Of a DNA stretch of 54,349 bases, positions 1 through 10,768 are shown piece after piece. The stretch comes from Piscinibacter caeni (GTDB lineage Bacteria > Pseudomonadota > Gammaproteobacteria > Burkholderiales > Burkholderiaceae_C). The notes under the pieces were generated by a model. That model was not told the origin of the DNA and ran no database searches. It saw only the letters and a program-made list of their open reading frames with translations. Both the position numbers and the translations under genes were made by a program. The number at the start of each line of letters is the position of its first letter. Within the stretch, counting starts at the first letter, position 1. The stretch covers positions 3,989-58,337 of the forward strand of contig KZ836117.1 in the NCBI GenBank assembly GCA_003265685.1. Direction: 5' to 3'.

Positions 1-90
1 TTGCTGCAATACTTGTCGTCCAACGACGACCCGGCGCTGAGCGCTCACTTCGCGAGCGTCGCGACGTATCGGGAGCGGTACGGAGTCTGA
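1..90 (+). CDS. pyrE: Orotate phosphoribosyltransferase, C-terminal fragment
   Basis: The frame is open from the first base to a TGA at 88-90 and encodes 29 residues. The ending (ALSAHFASVATYRERYGV) resembles the C-terminus of bacterial PyrE, where E. coli has a similar MAEHLAAVKAYREEFGV ending. PyrE makes orotidine monophosphate from orotate and PRPP in pyrimidine synthesis. Everything upstream lies outside the window, including the PRPP-binding motif, so the call rests on the tail alone. The next gene starts on the base after the stop. Confidence 0.75.
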   Translation: MLQYLSSNDDPALSAHFASVATYRERYGV

Positions 91-801
91 ATGCGCCCAT
101 CCCAGCTCGCTGTTCCGGCCGCCTTCGCAGCCCTGCTGTTGCTGGGCGGCGGCGCGCCGGCGCGGGCCCAGGGCATCTACAGCTGCGAGGTCAACGGCAA
201 GCGCATCACGTCGGACCGGCCGATCGCCGAGTGCCTGACGCGCGAGCAGCGCCTGCTGAACTCCGACGGCTCGGTGCGCCGCATCGTGCCGCCCACCATG
301 ACCGCCGACGAGCGCGCCGCGGCCGAGGAGCGCGAGGCGCAGGCCGCGCTGGAGCGCGCCAACCGGCGCGAATGGGTGCGGCGCGACCGCAACCTGCTGC
401 AGCGCTTCCCGACCCAGGCCGCGCACGACAAGGCGCGCGAGGCGGCGCTGGAAGACGTGCGCAAGGGCCTGAAGGTGTCCGAGGCGCGCCTCGAGCGGCT
501 GCAGAAGGAACGCAAGCCGCTGAACGACGAGACCGAGTTCTACGTCGGCAAGCCGCTGCCGGTGAAGCTCAAGCAGCAGATCGAGGGCAACGAGGCGGCC
601 ACCGAGGCGCAGCGCACGCTGATCGCCAACCAGCAGACCGAGCTGGTGCGCATCAACGCGCTGTACGACGCCGAACTCGAGCGCCTGCGCAAGCTCTGGG
701 CCGGCGCCCTGCCCGGCACGCTGGGGCCGCTGCCGACCGCGGTGCCGGCCGGCGCGCCGCCGGCCTCCGCGCCGAATGCCGGCGCGAAGTCACCCGCCTA
801 G
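91..801 (+). CDS. Secreted DUF4124-like protein with coiled coil
   Basis: A 236-residue protein of unknown function. Residues 1-26 form a signal peptide ending in ARA-Q, so it is probably periplasmic. Residues 28-50 ([18 protein letters not shown]) look like the short DUF4124-type beta motif found at the start of many betaproteobacterial envelope proteins. Residues about 75-200 are rich in Glu, Arg and Ala and should form a long coiled coil, followed by a Pro/Ala-rich tail. It starts directly after the pyrE stop, and its last 12 bases overlap the convergent gatB. The family assignment is by motif appearance only. Confidence 0.7.
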   Translation: MRPSQLAVPAAFAALLLLGGGAPARAQGIYSCEVNGKRITSDRPIAECLTREQRLLNSDGSVRRIVPPTMTADERAAAEEREAQAALERANRREWVRRDRNLLQRFPTQAAHDKAREAALEDVRKGLKVSEARLERLQKERKPLNDETEFYVGKPLPVKLKQQIEGNEAATEAQRTLIANQQTELVRINALYDAELERLRKLWAGALPGTLGPLPTAVPAGAPPASAPNAGAKSPA

Positions 802-2241
802 CTTCTTCTTCAGCAGCTCGTTGACCTGGGCCGGGTTGGCCTTGCCCTTGCTCGCCTTCATGGCCTGGCCGACCAGCGCGTTGAAGGCCTTCTCCTTGCC
901 GGCGCGGAATTCCTCGACGGACTTCGCGTTGGCGGCCAGCACCGCGTCGACGATGGCGGAGAGCTCGCCGGTGTCGGACATCTGCCTCAGGCCGCGCGCC
1001 TCGATCACCGCGTCGACCTCGCTGCCCGCGCCGCTCCACAACGCCTCGAACACCTGCCTGGCGCCGTTGTTGGAGATCGTGCCGTCGCTGATGCGGCCGA
1101 TCAGCGCGGCCAGCTGCGCCGCCGAGACCGGGCTCGCGTCGATCGACTTGTCCTCGGCGTTCAGGCGCCGCGAGACCTCGCCCATCAGCCAGTTGGCCGC
1201 CAGCTTGGGCTGCCCGCAGGCCCGGGCGGTCGCCTCGAAGAAGGCGCCGAAGGCCTTGGACTGGGTCATCATCGTCGCGTCGTAGGCCGGCAGGCCGTAC
1301 TCGCGCTGGAAGCGCTCGCCCATCGCACGCGGCAGCTCGGGCATCTCGCCCTTCACGCGCTCGACCCACTCGGGCGCGATCACCAGCGGCGGCAGGTCGG
1401 GATCGGGGAAGTAGCGGTAGTCGTGCGCGTCTTCCTTGGTGCGCATCGCGCGTGTCTCGCCGGTGGCCGGGTCGAACAGCACGGTGGCCTGCTGGACGCT
1501 GCCGCCGTCCTCGATCAGGTCGATCTGCCACTGCACCTCGAAGTCGATCGCCTGCTGCAGGAACTTGAAGCTGTTCAGGTTCTTGATCTCGCGCCGCGTG
1601 CCGAACGGCGCGCCGGGCCGGCGCACCGAGACGTTGGCGTCGCAGCGGAACGAACCTTCCTGCATGTTGCCGTCGCAGATGTCGAGCCAGACCACGAGCG
1701 CGTGCAGCGCCTTCGCGTAGGCCGCGGCCTCGGCCGAGCTGCGCATGTCGGGCTCGGTGACGATCTCCAGCAGCGGCGTGCCGGCGCGGTTCAGGTCGAT
1801 GCCGGTCAGGCCGTGGTAGTCCTCGTGCAGCGACTTGCCGGCGTCCTCCTCGAGGTGGGCTCGGGTCAGGTGCACCACGTGGCGCGCCTCGCCGACGTAG
1901 AACTCGACCTCGCCGCCCTGCACGACGGGCGTCTCGTACTGGCTGATCTGGTAGCCCTTGGGCAGGTCGGGGTAGAAGTAGTTCTTGCGCGCGAAGATCG
2001 ACAGCGGCGCGACCGTGGCGCCCACCGCGAGGCCGAAGCGGATGGCGCGTTCGACGGCGCCGCGGTTGAGCACCGGCAGCGTGCCGGGCAGCGCGAGGTC
2101 CACCGCGCAGGCCTGGGTGTTGGGCGCCGCGCCGAAGCGCGTGCTGGCGCCGCTGAAGGCCTTGGACTGGGTCGAGAGCTGGGCATGCGTCTCGAGGCCG
2201 ATGACGACCTCGTAGCCGCGGATCAGGGCGGGCTTGCTCAT
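790..2241 (-). CDS. gatB: Asp-tRNA(Asn)/Glu-tRNA(Gln) amidotransferase subunit B
   Basis: GatB (483 aa) binds the mischarged tRNA and carries the kinase site that activates Glu/Asp on tRNA for amidation by ammonia from GatA. The N-terminus ([21 protein letters not shown]) is the family signature, and the body has the conserved [12 protein letters not shown] and EIKNLNS segments. The C-terminal 150 residues form the helical YqeY-like tRNA-binding domain ending in LLKKKLGG. The ATG at 2241 is chosen because the family begins at this point; the open frame extends far upstream only as a shadow of gatA. It lies 5 bases after the gatA stop in a gatC-gatA-gatB operon. Confidence 0.97.
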   Translation of the reverse strand: MSKPALIRGYEVVIGLETHAQLSTQSKAFSGASTRFGAAPNTQACAVDLALPGTLPVLNRGAVERAIRFGLAVGATVAPLSIFARKNYFYPDLPKGYQISQYETPVVQGGEVEFYVGEARHVVHLTRAHLEEDAGKSLHEDYHGLTGIDLNRAGTPLLEIVTEPDMRSSAEAAAYAKALHALVVWLDICDGNMQEGSFRCDANVSVRRPGAPFGTRREIKNLNSFKFLQQAIDFEVQWQIDLIEDGGSVQQATVLFDPATGETRAMRTKEDAHDYRYFPDPDLPPLVIAPEWVERVKGEMPELPRAMGERFQREYGLPAYDATMMTQSKAFGAFFEATARACGQPKLAANWLMGEVSRRLNAEDKSIDASPVSAAQLAALIGRISDGTISNNGARQVFEALWSGAGSEVDAVIEARGLRQMSDTGELSAIVDAVLAANAKSVEEFRAGKEKAFNALVGQAMKASKGKANPAQVNELLKKKLGG

Positions 2242-2246
2242 GGTGA

Positions 2247-3737
2247 TCAGTACCCCGCGGGCACGCGGCGGTGCCAGTCGGTGGCCTGCTGGAAGGCGTG
2301 TGCCGCATGCAGCAGCGCGCCCTCCTGGAAGTAGTTGCCGATCAGCTGCAGGCCCACCGGCATGCCCACTTCGCCGAAACCGGCCGGCACGCTCATGCCG
2401 GGCAGACCGGCCAGGCTGGCAGGCAGGGTGAAGATGTCGGCCAGGTAGGCGGCGACCGGGTCGTTCTCCTGTGCGCCGAGCTTCCAGGCCACCGAGGGCG
2501 CCACCGGGCCGGCGATCACATCGCACTGGGTGAAGCAGCGCTGGAAGTCGTCCGCGATCATGCGGCGCAGCTTCTGCGCCTGCAGGTAGTAGGCGTCGTA
2601 GTAGCCGTGGCTGAGCACGTAGGTGCCGATCATGATGCGGCGCTTGACCTCCGGGCCGAAGCCTTCGCTGCGGCTCTTCTTGTACATGTCCAGCAGGTCC
2701 TTGTACTGCGCCGCGCGGTGGCCGTAGCGCACCCCGTCGAAGCGCGACAGGTTCGAGCTGGCCTCGGCCGGCGCGATGATGTAGTAGACGGGGATCGAGA
2801 GCTCGGTGCGCGGCAGGCTCACGTCCACCAGCGTGGCGCCGAGCTTCTCGAGTTCGGCCAGCGCCGCGCGCACGGCGCCGTCCACGTCGGCCGCCAGCGC
2901 GGCGGGGAAGAACTCCCGCGGCAGGCCGATGCGCAGGCCCTGCAGCGGCCGGCCGGCGCCCGCGCCCGGGCGCGGCGCGAGCATCTGCGCGTGGAAATCG
3001 GGCGCCGGGCGCTCGGCGCTGGTGGCGTCCAGCGGGTCGAAGCCGCTCATCGCGGACAGCAGCAGCGCGCAGTCGGCCGCCGAGCGCGCCATCGGGCCGG
3101 CCTGGTCGAGGCTGGAGGCGAAGGCCACCATGCCGTAGCGCGAGCAGGTGCCGTAGGTCGGCTTGATGCCGGTGATGCCGGAGAAGCTGGCCGGCTGGCG
3201 GATCGAGCCGCCGGTGTCGGTGCCGGTGGCCGCCGGCACCAGGCGCGCGGCCACCGCGGCCGCCGAGCCGCCCGAGGAGCCGCCGGGCACCCGGCTCGTG
3301 TCCCACGGGTTGCGCACCGGGCCCCAGGCCGAGTTCTCGTTGGACGAACCCATCGCGAACTCATCGCAGTTCAGCTTGGCCAGCGTCACGGTGCCGGCCT
3401 CGGCCAGGCGGCGCACGACGGTGGCGTCGAACGGGCTGCGGTAGCCCTCGAGCATCTTCGAGCCGGCGCTGGTGGGCAGGCCCTCGGTGACGAAGATGTC
3501 CTTGTGCGCGATCGGCACGCCCAGCAGGGCGCCGGCCTCGCCGGCGGCACGCCGCGCGTCGGCGGCACGGGCCTGGGCGAGGGCCGCCTCGGCGTCGCTG
3601 GCCAGCACGGCACCCAGGCCGCGGTGCGCGTCGAGCCGGGCCAGGAAGTGCGTCGTCAGCTCGACGCTGGAGAGCTCGCCGGCCGCGAGCGCGCGGCCCA
3701 GATCGGCCACGCCGAGTTCGTGCAGCGCGGCGCTCAT
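2247..3737 (-). CDS. gatA: Asp-tRNA(Asn)/Glu-tRNA(Gln) amidotransferase subunit A
   Basis: GatA (496 aa) is the amidase-signature subunit that hydrolyses glutamine and passes ammonia to GatB. The Ser-cisSer-Lys triad is intact and at canonical spacing: Lys79 (IAHKDIF), Ser154 in GGSSGGS and Ser178 in TDTGGSIR. These are the same numbers as in the well-studied Staphylococcus aureus enzyme. The start at 3737 overlaps the gatC stop as ATGA, so translation is probably coupled. The gene is complete with a normal length for the family. Confidence 0.97.
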   Translation of the reverse strand: MSAALHELGVADLGRALAAGELSSVELTTHFLARLDAHRGLGAVLASDAEAALAQARAADARRAAGEAGALLGVPIAHKDIFVTEGLPTSAGSKMLEGYRSPFDATVVRRLAEAGTVTLAKLNCDEFAMGSSNENSAWGPVRNPWDTSRVPGGSSGGSAAAVAARLVPAATGTDTGGSIRQPASFSGITGIKPTYGTCSRYGMVAFASSLDQAGPMARSAADCALLLSAMSGFDPLDATSAERPAPDFHAQMLAPRPGAGAGRPLQGLRIGLPREFFPAALAADVDGAVRAALAELEKLGATLVDVSLPRTELSIPVYYIIAPAEASSNLSRFDGVRYGHRAAQYKDLLDMYKKSRSEGFGPEVKRRIMIGTYVLSHGYYDAYYLQAQKLRRMIADDFQRCFTQCDVIAGPVAPSVAWKLGAQENDPVAAYLADIFTLPASLAGLPGMSVPAGFGEVGMPVGLQLIGNYFQEGALLHAAHAFQQATDWHRRVPAGY

Positions 3738-4033
3738 TCGATGACCTTGGGCACCAGGAACAGCCCGTCCTCGACGGCTGGGGCGCTGCGCTGGTTGGTC
3801 TTGCGCCGGTCGGACTCGGTGACCGCATCCTCGCGCAGCCGCAACGCGACCTGCTGTACCGCCGACAGCGGCGTGTACAGCGGCTCGACGCCGCCGGTGT
3901 CCACCGCGCTCATCTGCTCGACGATCGAGAAGAAGCCGTTGAGTTGCGCCAGCAGCGCGGCCTGCTCGGCGGGCGTGAGCTCCAGCCGGGCGAGGTGGGC
4001 GATGCGGCTGACGTCCTGCGGTGTCAGGGCCAT
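3734..4033 (-). CDS. gatC: Asp-tRNA(Asn)/Glu-tRNA(Gln) amidotransferase subunit C
   Basis: GatC (99 aa) is the small subunit that wraps around GatA and stabilises the GatCAB complex. The N-terminal segment ([19 protein letters not shown]) and the C-terminal [10 protein letters not shown] are typical of the family. It is the first gene of the minus-strand gatCAB operon and its stop overlaps the gatA start by four bases. It is divergent from mreB, with 148 bases between the two start codons. Confidence 0.95.
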   Translation of the reverse strand: MALTPQDVSRIAHLARLELTPAEQAALLAQLNGFFSIVEQMSAVDTGGVEPLYTPLSAVQQVALRLREDAVTESDRRKTNQRSAPAVEDGLFLVPKVIE

Positions 4034-4094
4034 GAAGGATGACTCGGAAGGGGCTCGGAAACAGGGTGAAAGCGGCCCTGTTCGTGGTCAATGA

Positions 4095-5225
<1,131 letters not shown>

Positions 5226-5243
5226 ACGGTGTCACCCGGAACG

Positions 5244-5274
5244 GCCGGCACGTGACCCACGTGGCCGGCTTTTT
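5244..5274 (+). terminator. Intrinsic terminator between mreB and mreC
   Basis: Arms GCCGGCACGTG (5244-5254) and CACGTGGCCGGC (5258-5269) pair with a single bulge around a 3-base loop and are followed by five T residues. It begins 18 bases after the mreB stop, inside what otherwise looks like one operon. Partial termination here would give more MreB than MreC/MreD. Confidence 0.8.
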
Positions 5275-5303
5275 CGCTTCCGGGATCTGACCAGCAGCAG
5301 GCC

Positions 5304-6215
5304 ATGCCCCTCGGCACCCTCGACCGGACCCCGCCGCCCTTCTTCCGCCAGGGCCCCTCGGCGCTGACGAAGCTGACCTTCTTCGCGGCGCTGGCGCTGT
5401 TCCTGATGGTGGCCGACACGCGCTTCAAGCTCACCGTGCCGCTGCGTGCCGGCGTGGCGACCGTGCTGCACCCGATCGAGCGGGCCCTGCTGGTGCCGGT
5501 GGAGATGGTGCGCGGCGGCGGCACCTACCTGCTCGGCCTGCGCCAGGCGCTGGCCAGCGAGGAGCAGGCGCGGCGCGACCTGGCGGGCCAGGCCGAGCGG
5601 GCGCTGCGCGTGGAGCAGTTGCAGGCCGAGAACGGCCGGCTGCGCGCGCTGCTCGAGCTGCGGCCGGCGCTGACGGTCCGCTCTCTCGCCGCCGAGGTGC
5701 TGTACGACGCGCCGGACCCGTTCTCGCGCAAGGTGATCATCGACCGCGGCGCGACCCACGGCGTGGCGCTGGCCGCCCCGGTGATCAACGAGGCCGGCGT
5801 GCTCGGCCAGGTGACGCGTGTCTACCCGCTGTCCTCGGAGGTGACGCTGCTGACCGACAAGGACGCGGCCATCCCGGTGCTGAACACCCGCAACCTGCTG
5901 CGCGGCGCGGCCTTCGGCGCGCGCACCGGCATGGAGCTGCGCTTCATGGCCGGCAACGCCGACGTGCAGGTCGGCGACCTGCTGACCTCCTCCGGCTTCG
6001 ACGGCGTCTACCCGCCGGGTCTGCCGGTGGCCCGGGTGACGCTGGTGGACCGCAAGGTCGACTCCGGCTTCGCGCGCATCCTGCTCGAGCCGGTGGCCTC
6101 GGCCGACGCGGTGCGCCACGTGCTGGTGCTCGAGCCGCTGGGCCTGCAGATGCCGCGCCTGCCCGCGCCGGCGGAGGACACGCCGGCGCCGCCACGGCGG
6201 GGAGGGCGCAAGTGA
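5304..6215 (+). CDS. mreC: Rod-shape-determining protein MreC
   Basis: MreC (303 aa) is a bitopic membrane protein whose periplasmic beta domain links MreB to PBP2 and RodA. The sequence shows a short cytoplasmic N-terminus, one membrane segment at about 22-37, and a coiled coil at about 82-118 (the dimerisation helix). A beta-barrel region with the RGATHGVALAAPV segment follows, and the tail is Pro/Arg-rich. The stop overlaps the mreD start as GTGA. It is preceded by the hairpin after mreB, so it may depend on read-through or on an unseen promoter in the 78-base gap. Confidence 0.95.
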   Translation: MPLGTLDRTPPPFFRQGPSALTKLTFFAALALFLMVADTRFKLTVPLRAGVATVLHPIERALLVPVEMVRGGGTYLLGLRQALASEEQARRDLAGQAERALRVEQLQAENGRLRALLELRPALTVRSLAAEVLYDAPDPFSRKVIIDRGATHGVALAAPVINEAGVLGQVTRVYPLSSEVTLLTDKDAAIPVLNTRNLLRGAAFGARTGMELRFMAGNADVQVGDLLTSSGFDGVYPPGLPVARVTLVDRKVDSGFARILLEPVASADAVRHVLVLEPLGLQMPRLPAPAEDTPAPPRRGGRK

Positions 6216-6730
6216 TCCTGCCGCGTGGCGACGCCCTGCTGCTGCCGGCGAACCCGCTGTTTGTCTGGTTCACGCTGCTGCTGGCCTTCCTGCTGAACCT
6301 GGTGCCGCTGGGCCGGGTGCCGGCGATGCCGGACTTCCTGGCCGTGGTGCTGGTGTTCTGGAACGTGCACCAGGCGCGCCGGGTCGGCGTCGGCGCGGCC
6401 TTCCTGTTCGGGCTGATGATGGACGTTCACGACGGCGCCGTGCTGGGCCAGCATGCGCTGGCCTACACGCTGCTGAGCTTCTTCGCGATCACCATCCACC
6501 GCCGGCTGCTGTGGTTCACGGTGCCGTCGCAGGCGGTGCAGATCCTGCCGCTGTTCTTCGCCGCGCACCTGGTGTCGCTCGTCGTGCGGATGTTGGCAGG
6601 CGGCATGTTCCCGGGCTGGAACCTGCTCGTCGCACCGGTGATCGAAGCGCTGCTGTGGCCGATTGCCACCTGGCTGCTGCTCGCCCCGCAGCGCCGGCCG
6701 CCCGACCCGGACGAGAATAGACCCCTGTGA
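6212..6730 (+). CDS. mreD: Rod-shape-determining protein MreD
   Basis: MreD (172 aa) is a small polytopic inner-membrane partner of MreC. The sequence is almost entirely hydrophobic, with about five membrane segments, and includes LNLVPLGRVPAMPDFLAVVL and GLMMDVHDGAVLGQHAL, typical of the family. It starts with GTG at 6212, overlapping the mreC stop, with a GGAGGG Shine-Dalgarno at 6201-6206 inside mreC. It ends in a GTGA overlap with mrdA. Confidence 0.93.
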   Translation: MILPRGDALLLPANPLFVWFTLLLAFLLNLVPLGRVPAMPDFLAVVLVFWNVHQARRVGVGAAFLFGLMMDVHDGAVLGQHALAYTLLSFFAITIHRRLLWFTVPSQAVQILPLFFAAHLVSLVVRMLAGGMFPGWNLLVAPVIEALLWPIATWLLLAPQRRPPDPDENRPL

Positions 6731-8724
6731 CCGAGATCCGGAACGTCGAGCAGGAACTGTCGCGTTTCAACACGCGGCTGGTCGCCGCTGCGCTGTTCGT
6801 GCTGTTCGCCTTCGGCCTGCTCGCCGCGCGGCTGGTGCACCTGCAGATCTACAAGCACGACGAACTCGCGACCCAGGCCGAGAACAACCGCATCGCCGTG
6901 GTGCCGATCGTGCCCAACCGCGGGCTGATCGTCGACCGCAACGGCGTCATCCTGGCCAATAACTACTCGGCCTACACGCTGGAGATCACGCCGGCCAAGG
7001 CCGGCGAGCTCGAGCCGCTGATCGACCGGCTGGCCGAGATCGTCGACATCCAGACGCGCGACCGCAAGCGCTTCCGCCGGCTGCTGGAGGAGAGCAAGAG
7101 CATCGAGTCGCTGCCGATCCGCACCAAGCTCTCCGACGAGGAGGTGGCGCGCTTCACCGCGCAGCGCTTCCGCTTCCCGGGCGTGGAGATCAAGGCGCGG
7201 CTGTTCCGCAACTACCCGCTGGGCGACACCGGCAGCCACCTGCTCGGCTACATCGGGCGCATCAACCAGGCCGAGAAGGAGAAGATCGACGAGTCGGATG
7301 AGGCGGCCAACTACCGCGGCACCGAGTACATCGGCAAGCTCGGCATCGAGCAGAGCTACGAGGCCGAGCTGCACGGCACCACCGGCTTCGAGGAGGTCGA
7401 GACCAGCGCCGGCGGGCGCCCGGTGCGGCGCCTGAAGAGCAACCCGGCGACGCCCGGCAACATGGTGATCCTGTCGGTCGACATCCGGCTGCAGGCGCTG
7501 GTCGAGCAGATGTTCGGCGAGCGGCGCGGCGCGCTGGTGGCGCTGGACCCGCGCAGCGGCGAGGTGCTCGCCTTCGTCAGCAAGCCGACCTTCGACCCGA
7601 ACCTGTTCGTCGACGGCATCGACACGGACTCCTGGAAGGAGCTCAACGAGTCGATCGACAAGCCGCTGCTGAACCGGGCCCTGCGCGGCACCTACCCGCC
7701 GGGCTCGACCTTCAAGCCCTTCATGGCGATGGCGGCGCTGAACACCGGCAAGCGCAGCCCGAGCACGATCATCCAGGACAACGGCAGCTTCGTGTTCGGC
7801 AACCACACCTTCCGCAGCCACGGCGACCACGGGCTCGGGCCGGTGGACATGGTCAGGAGCATCGTCAAGTCGAGCAACGTCTACTACTACTCGCTGGCCA
7901 ACGAGATGGGCGTGGACCTGATGCACGACCAGCTCGAGCCCTTCGGCTTCGGCCGCAAGACCGGCATCGACGTCGACGGCGAGGTCACCGGGCTGCTGCC
8001 TTCCACCGAGTGGAAGCGCCGCGCCTACAAGAAGCCGGAGCTGCAGAAGTGGTACGCCGGCGAGACCATCTCGCTGGGCATCGGCCAGGGCTACAACAAC
8101 TTCACGATGCTGCAGATGGCCGCGGCGACGGCCACGCTGGTCTCCGGCGGCCAGCGCTACAAGCCGCGCCTGGTGCGCGAGATCGAGGACGTGGTGACGC
8201 GCGAGCGCCGGCGCATCGCCAGCGACGCGCTGGAGCCGCTGCCGCTCAAGCCCGAGCATGTCGAGCTGATCAACCGCGCGCTTTACGGCGTCACGCAGGA
8301 AGGCACCTCGGTGCGCTCCTTCATCGGCGCGCCGTACAAGTCCGGCGGGAAGACCGGCACCGCGCAGGCCATCGGCGTGCGGGCCAACGAGAAGTACAAC
8401 GCCGCCAAGCTCGAGGAGCACCAGCGCGACCATTCGCTGTACATGGCCTTCGCGCCGCTCGAGGCACCGAGCATCGCGGTCGCGGTGATCGTCGAGAACG
8501 CCGGCTGGGGCTCGGACTCCGCCGCGCCGATGAGCCGGCGCGTTTTCGACTACGTGCTCTCGGGCACCGTGCCGAGCGAGGAGGACCTGGCGCTGACGCG
8601 CGAGGGCAAGTCCACCACGCCGGTGGGCAAGCCGCGCCCGGCTGCCGAGGTGCTGCTGCCCGGCGCGGCGACCATCGACCTGTCCACCGGCGCGAAGCTG
8701 GCGCAGCAGGAGGTGCCGAGATGA
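6727..8724 (+). CDS. mrdA: Peptidoglycan DD-transpeptidase PBP2
   Basis: PBP2 (665 aa) cross-links new glycan strands in the elongasome together with RodA. A membrane anchor lies at about 17-37, followed by the pedestal domain with the PNRGLIVDRNG motif. The transpeptidase domain has the nucleophile Ser327 in GSTFKPF, the KSSN motif and the KTGTA motif. The start is GTG, overlapping the mreD stop. Its 3' end overlaps rodA as ATGA, consistent with a stoichiometric PBP2-RodA pair. Length is close to other betaproteobacterial PBP2 proteins. Confidence 0.97.
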   Translation: MTEIRNVEQELSRFNTRLVAAALFVLFAFGLLAARLVHLQIYKHDELATQAENNRIAVVPIVPNRGLIVDRNGVILANNYSAYTLEITPAKAGELEPLIDRLAEIVDIQTRDRKRFRRLLEESKSIESLPIRTKLSDEEVARFTAQRFRFPGVEIKARLFRNYPLGDTGSHLLGYIGRINQAEKEKIDESDEAANYRGTEYIGKLGIEQSYEAELHGTTGFEEVETSAGGRPVRRLKSNPATPGNMVILSVDIRLQALVEQMFGERRGALVALDPRSGEVLAFVSKPTFDPNLFVDGIDTDSWKELNESIDKPLLNRALRGTYPPGSTFKPFMAMAALNTGKRSPSTIIQDNGSFVFGNHTFRSHGDHGLGPVDMVRSIVKSSNVYYYSLANEMGVDLMHDQLEPFGFGRKTGIDVDGEVTGLLPSTEWKRRAYKKPELQKWYAGETISLGIGQGYNNFTMLQMAAATATLVSGGQRYKPRLVREIEDVVTRERRRIASDALEPLPLKPEHVELINRALYGVTQEGTSVRSFIGAPYKSGGKTGTAQAIGVRANEKYNAAKLEEHQRDHSLYMAFAPLEAPSIAVAVIVENAGWGSDSAAPMSRRVFDYVLSGTVPSEEDLALTREGKSTTPVGKPRPAAEVLLPGAATIDLSTGAKLAQQEVPR

Positions 8725-9896
8725 ACACCCGGCCGGCCGGCATCGGCGTGGCGTTCGAGAAGCCCTCGCTGCTGCAGCGCATCGGGCCGGTGTTCAGCGG
8801 CTTCGACCTGACGCTGCTGCTGGCCGTGGTGCTGCTCGCCGCGGTCGGGCTGGTGACGATGTACTCGGCCGGCTTCGACCACGGCACCCGCTTCGTCGAC
8901 CATGGCCGCAACATGCTGATCGCGCTGGCCCTGCTGTTCCTGGTGGCGCAGGTGCCGCCGCAGAGGCTGATGGCGCTGGCGCTGCCGCTCTACACCGTCG
9001 GCGTGGCGCTGCTGATCGCCACCGCGCTGTTCGGCGTCACCAAGAAGGGCGCGACGCGCTGGCTCAACGTGGGCATCGTCATCCAGCCCAGCGAGATGCT
9101 GAAGATCGCCACGCCGCTGATGCTGGCCTGGTGGTTCCAGCGCCGCGAGGGGCAGCTGCGCGTGCCGGACTTCCTGATCGCCACCGTCATCCTCGCGATC
9201 CCGGTCGGCCTGATCGCCAAGCAGCCCGACCTGGGCACCGCGATCCTGGTGCTGTCGGCGGGGCTGTTCGTGATCTTCTTCGCCGGGCTGTCGTGGAAGC
9301 TCATCGTCCCGGTGATGCTGGCCGGCGCCGTGGGCATCACCGCGCTCGTGCTCTCGGGCGACCGCATCTGCGAGCCCGACGTCAAGTGGCCGGTGCTGCG
9401 CGATTACCAGAAGCACCGCGTCTGCACGCTGCTCGACCCGACCAAGGACCCGCTGGGCAAGGGTTTCCACACCATCCAGGGCATGATCGCGATCGGCTCG
9501 GGCGGCGTCGAGGGCAAGGGTTTCATGAAGGGCACGCAGACGCACCTGGAGTTCATTCCCGAGCGCACCACCGACTTCGTGTTCGCCGCCTTCGCCGAGG
9601 AGTTCGGCCTGGTCGGCTGCAGCGTGCTGCTGCTGCTGTTCACCTTCCTGCTGTTCCGCGGGCTGATGATCGCGGCCGACGCGCCGACGATGTTCACCCG
9701 GCTGATGGCCGGGGCGATCACGCTGAGCCTGTTCACCTACATCTTCGTCAACATGGGCATGGTCAGCGGCATCCTGCCGGTGGTGGGCGTGCCGCTGCCG
9801 TTCGTCAGCTACGGCGGCACGGCGATGGTGACGCTCGGCCTCGGGCTCGGCATCCTGATGTCGATCGCGCGGCACCGAAGGCTCGTGCAGACCTGA
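8721..9896 (+). CDS. rodA: Peptidoglycan glycosyltransferase RodA (SEDS family)
   Basis: RodA (391 aa) is the SEDS glycosyltransferase that polymerises lipid II during elongation. The protein has about ten membrane segments. The signature FIPERTTDFVFAAFAEEFG carries the conserved Asp needed for activity in this family, and GVPLPFVSYGG near the end is typical. The ATG at 8721 overlaps the mrdA stop and has a strong AGGAGGTG ribosome-binding site at 8707-8714; the upstream part of the open frame is only a shadow of mrdA. The stop overlaps the next gene by one base. Confidence 0.97.
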   Translation: MNTRPAGIGVAFEKPSLLQRIGPVFSGFDLTLLLAVVLLAAVGLVTMYSAGFDHGTRFVDHGRNMLIALALLFLVAQVPPQRLMALALPLYTVGVALLIATALFGVTKKGATRWLNVGIVIQPSEMLKIATPLMLAWWFQRREGQLRVPDFLIATVILAIPVGLIAKQPDLGTAILVLSAGLFVIFFAGLSWKLIVPVMLAGAVGITALVLSGDRICEPDVKWPVLRDYQKHRVCTLLDPTKDPLGKGFHTIQGMIAIGSGGVEGKGFMKGTQTHLEFIPERTTDFVFAAFAEEFGLVGCSVLLLLFTFLLFRGLMIAADAPTMFTRLMAGAITLSLFTYIFVNMGMVSGILPVVGVPLPFVSYGGTAMVTLGLGLGILMSIARHRRLVQT

Positions 9897-10768
9897 TGCG
9901 GCGCGTCGGGCTGGTCGGCATCGGCAACATGGGCTGGGGCATGGCCCGGCGGCTGCAGGGCTGCGGCTTCGAGGTGGCGGTGCGCGACATCGACCCGGCG
10001 CGCGAGGCGCTGGCGCACGAGGCCGGCCTGGCGGTGCTGCCCGATCCGGCCGCGCTGGCCTCGCGCTGCGAGGCGCTGATCGTCGCCGTGGTGGACGCCG
10101 CGCAGACCGACGCGGTGCTGTTCGGCGCCGACGGCGCGGCCGCCGCGCTGCCGCCCGGCGCGCCCGTGCTGCTGTGCCCGACGATCGCGCCCGACGACGT
10201 CGAGCGCTGCGCCGCGCGCCTGGCCGAGCGCGGGCTGGCGCCGATCGACGCGCCGATGTCCGGCGGCCCGCAGCGCGCGCTCGACGGCACGATGAGCCTG
10301 ATGGTGGCCTGCGCGCCGGCGGCCTTCGAGCGCACCCGCGGCGTGATCGAGGCGCTGTCGAGCCAGGTGTTCCGCCTCGGCGAGCGGCCGGGCGACGGCG
10401 CACGTGCCAAGCTGGTCAACAACCTGCTGGCGGCGATCAACTTGGCCGGTGCCGCCGAGGCGCTGGCGCTGGCCGACCATGTCGGGCTCGACCCGGCGGC
10501 GGCGCTGGCGGTGATCGAGCGCTCCTCGGGCCAGAGCTGGATCGGCTCGGACCGGATGCACCGCGCCCTGGCCGGCGACCTGGCGCCGCGCGCCCACACC
10601 ACGCTGCTGGCCAAGGACAGCCGGCTGGCGCTGGCGATGGCCCGTGCCGCGGGCCGCGAGCCGGCCCTCGGGGCCGTGGCCGCGGACCTTTTCGCGCAGG
10701 CCTGCCGCGAGGGCTGCGCCACGCTGGACGACGCCAGCCTGTACGGCTGGCTACGGCGCCGCGGGTAG
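9896..10768 (+). CDS. NAD(P)-dependent beta-hydroxyacid dehydrogenase
   Basis: A 290-residue member of the 3-hydroxyisobutyrate dehydrogenase superfamily. A Rossmann GLVGIGNMG motif lies at residues 5-13, followed by an acidic residue after the second strand (Asp31), which suggests NAD rather than NADP. The substrate loop DAPMSGGP (118-125) and the catalytic Lys172 in AKLVNN are intact. The substrate cannot be read from the sequence; tartronate semialdehyde, 3-hydroxyisobutyrate and succinic semialdehyde are all used by relatives. The start codon overlaps the rodA stop (TGATG), so it appears to be the last gene of the rod-shape operon. Its 3' end overlaps the convergent kinase gene by 18 bases. 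Confidence 0.88.
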   Translation: MRRVGLVGIGNMGWGMARRLQGCGFEVAVRDIDPAREALAHEAGLAVLPDPAALASRCEALIVAVVDAAQTDAVLFGADGAAAALPPGAPVLLCPTIAPDDVERCAARLAERGLAPIDAPMSGGPQRALDGTMSLMVACAPAAFERTRGVIEALSSQVFRLGERPGDGARAKLVNNLLAAINLAGAAEALALADHVGLDPAAALAVIERSSGQSWIGSDRMHRALAGDLAPRAHTTLLAKDSRLALAMARAAGREPALGAVAADLFAQACREGCATLDDASLYGWLRRRG

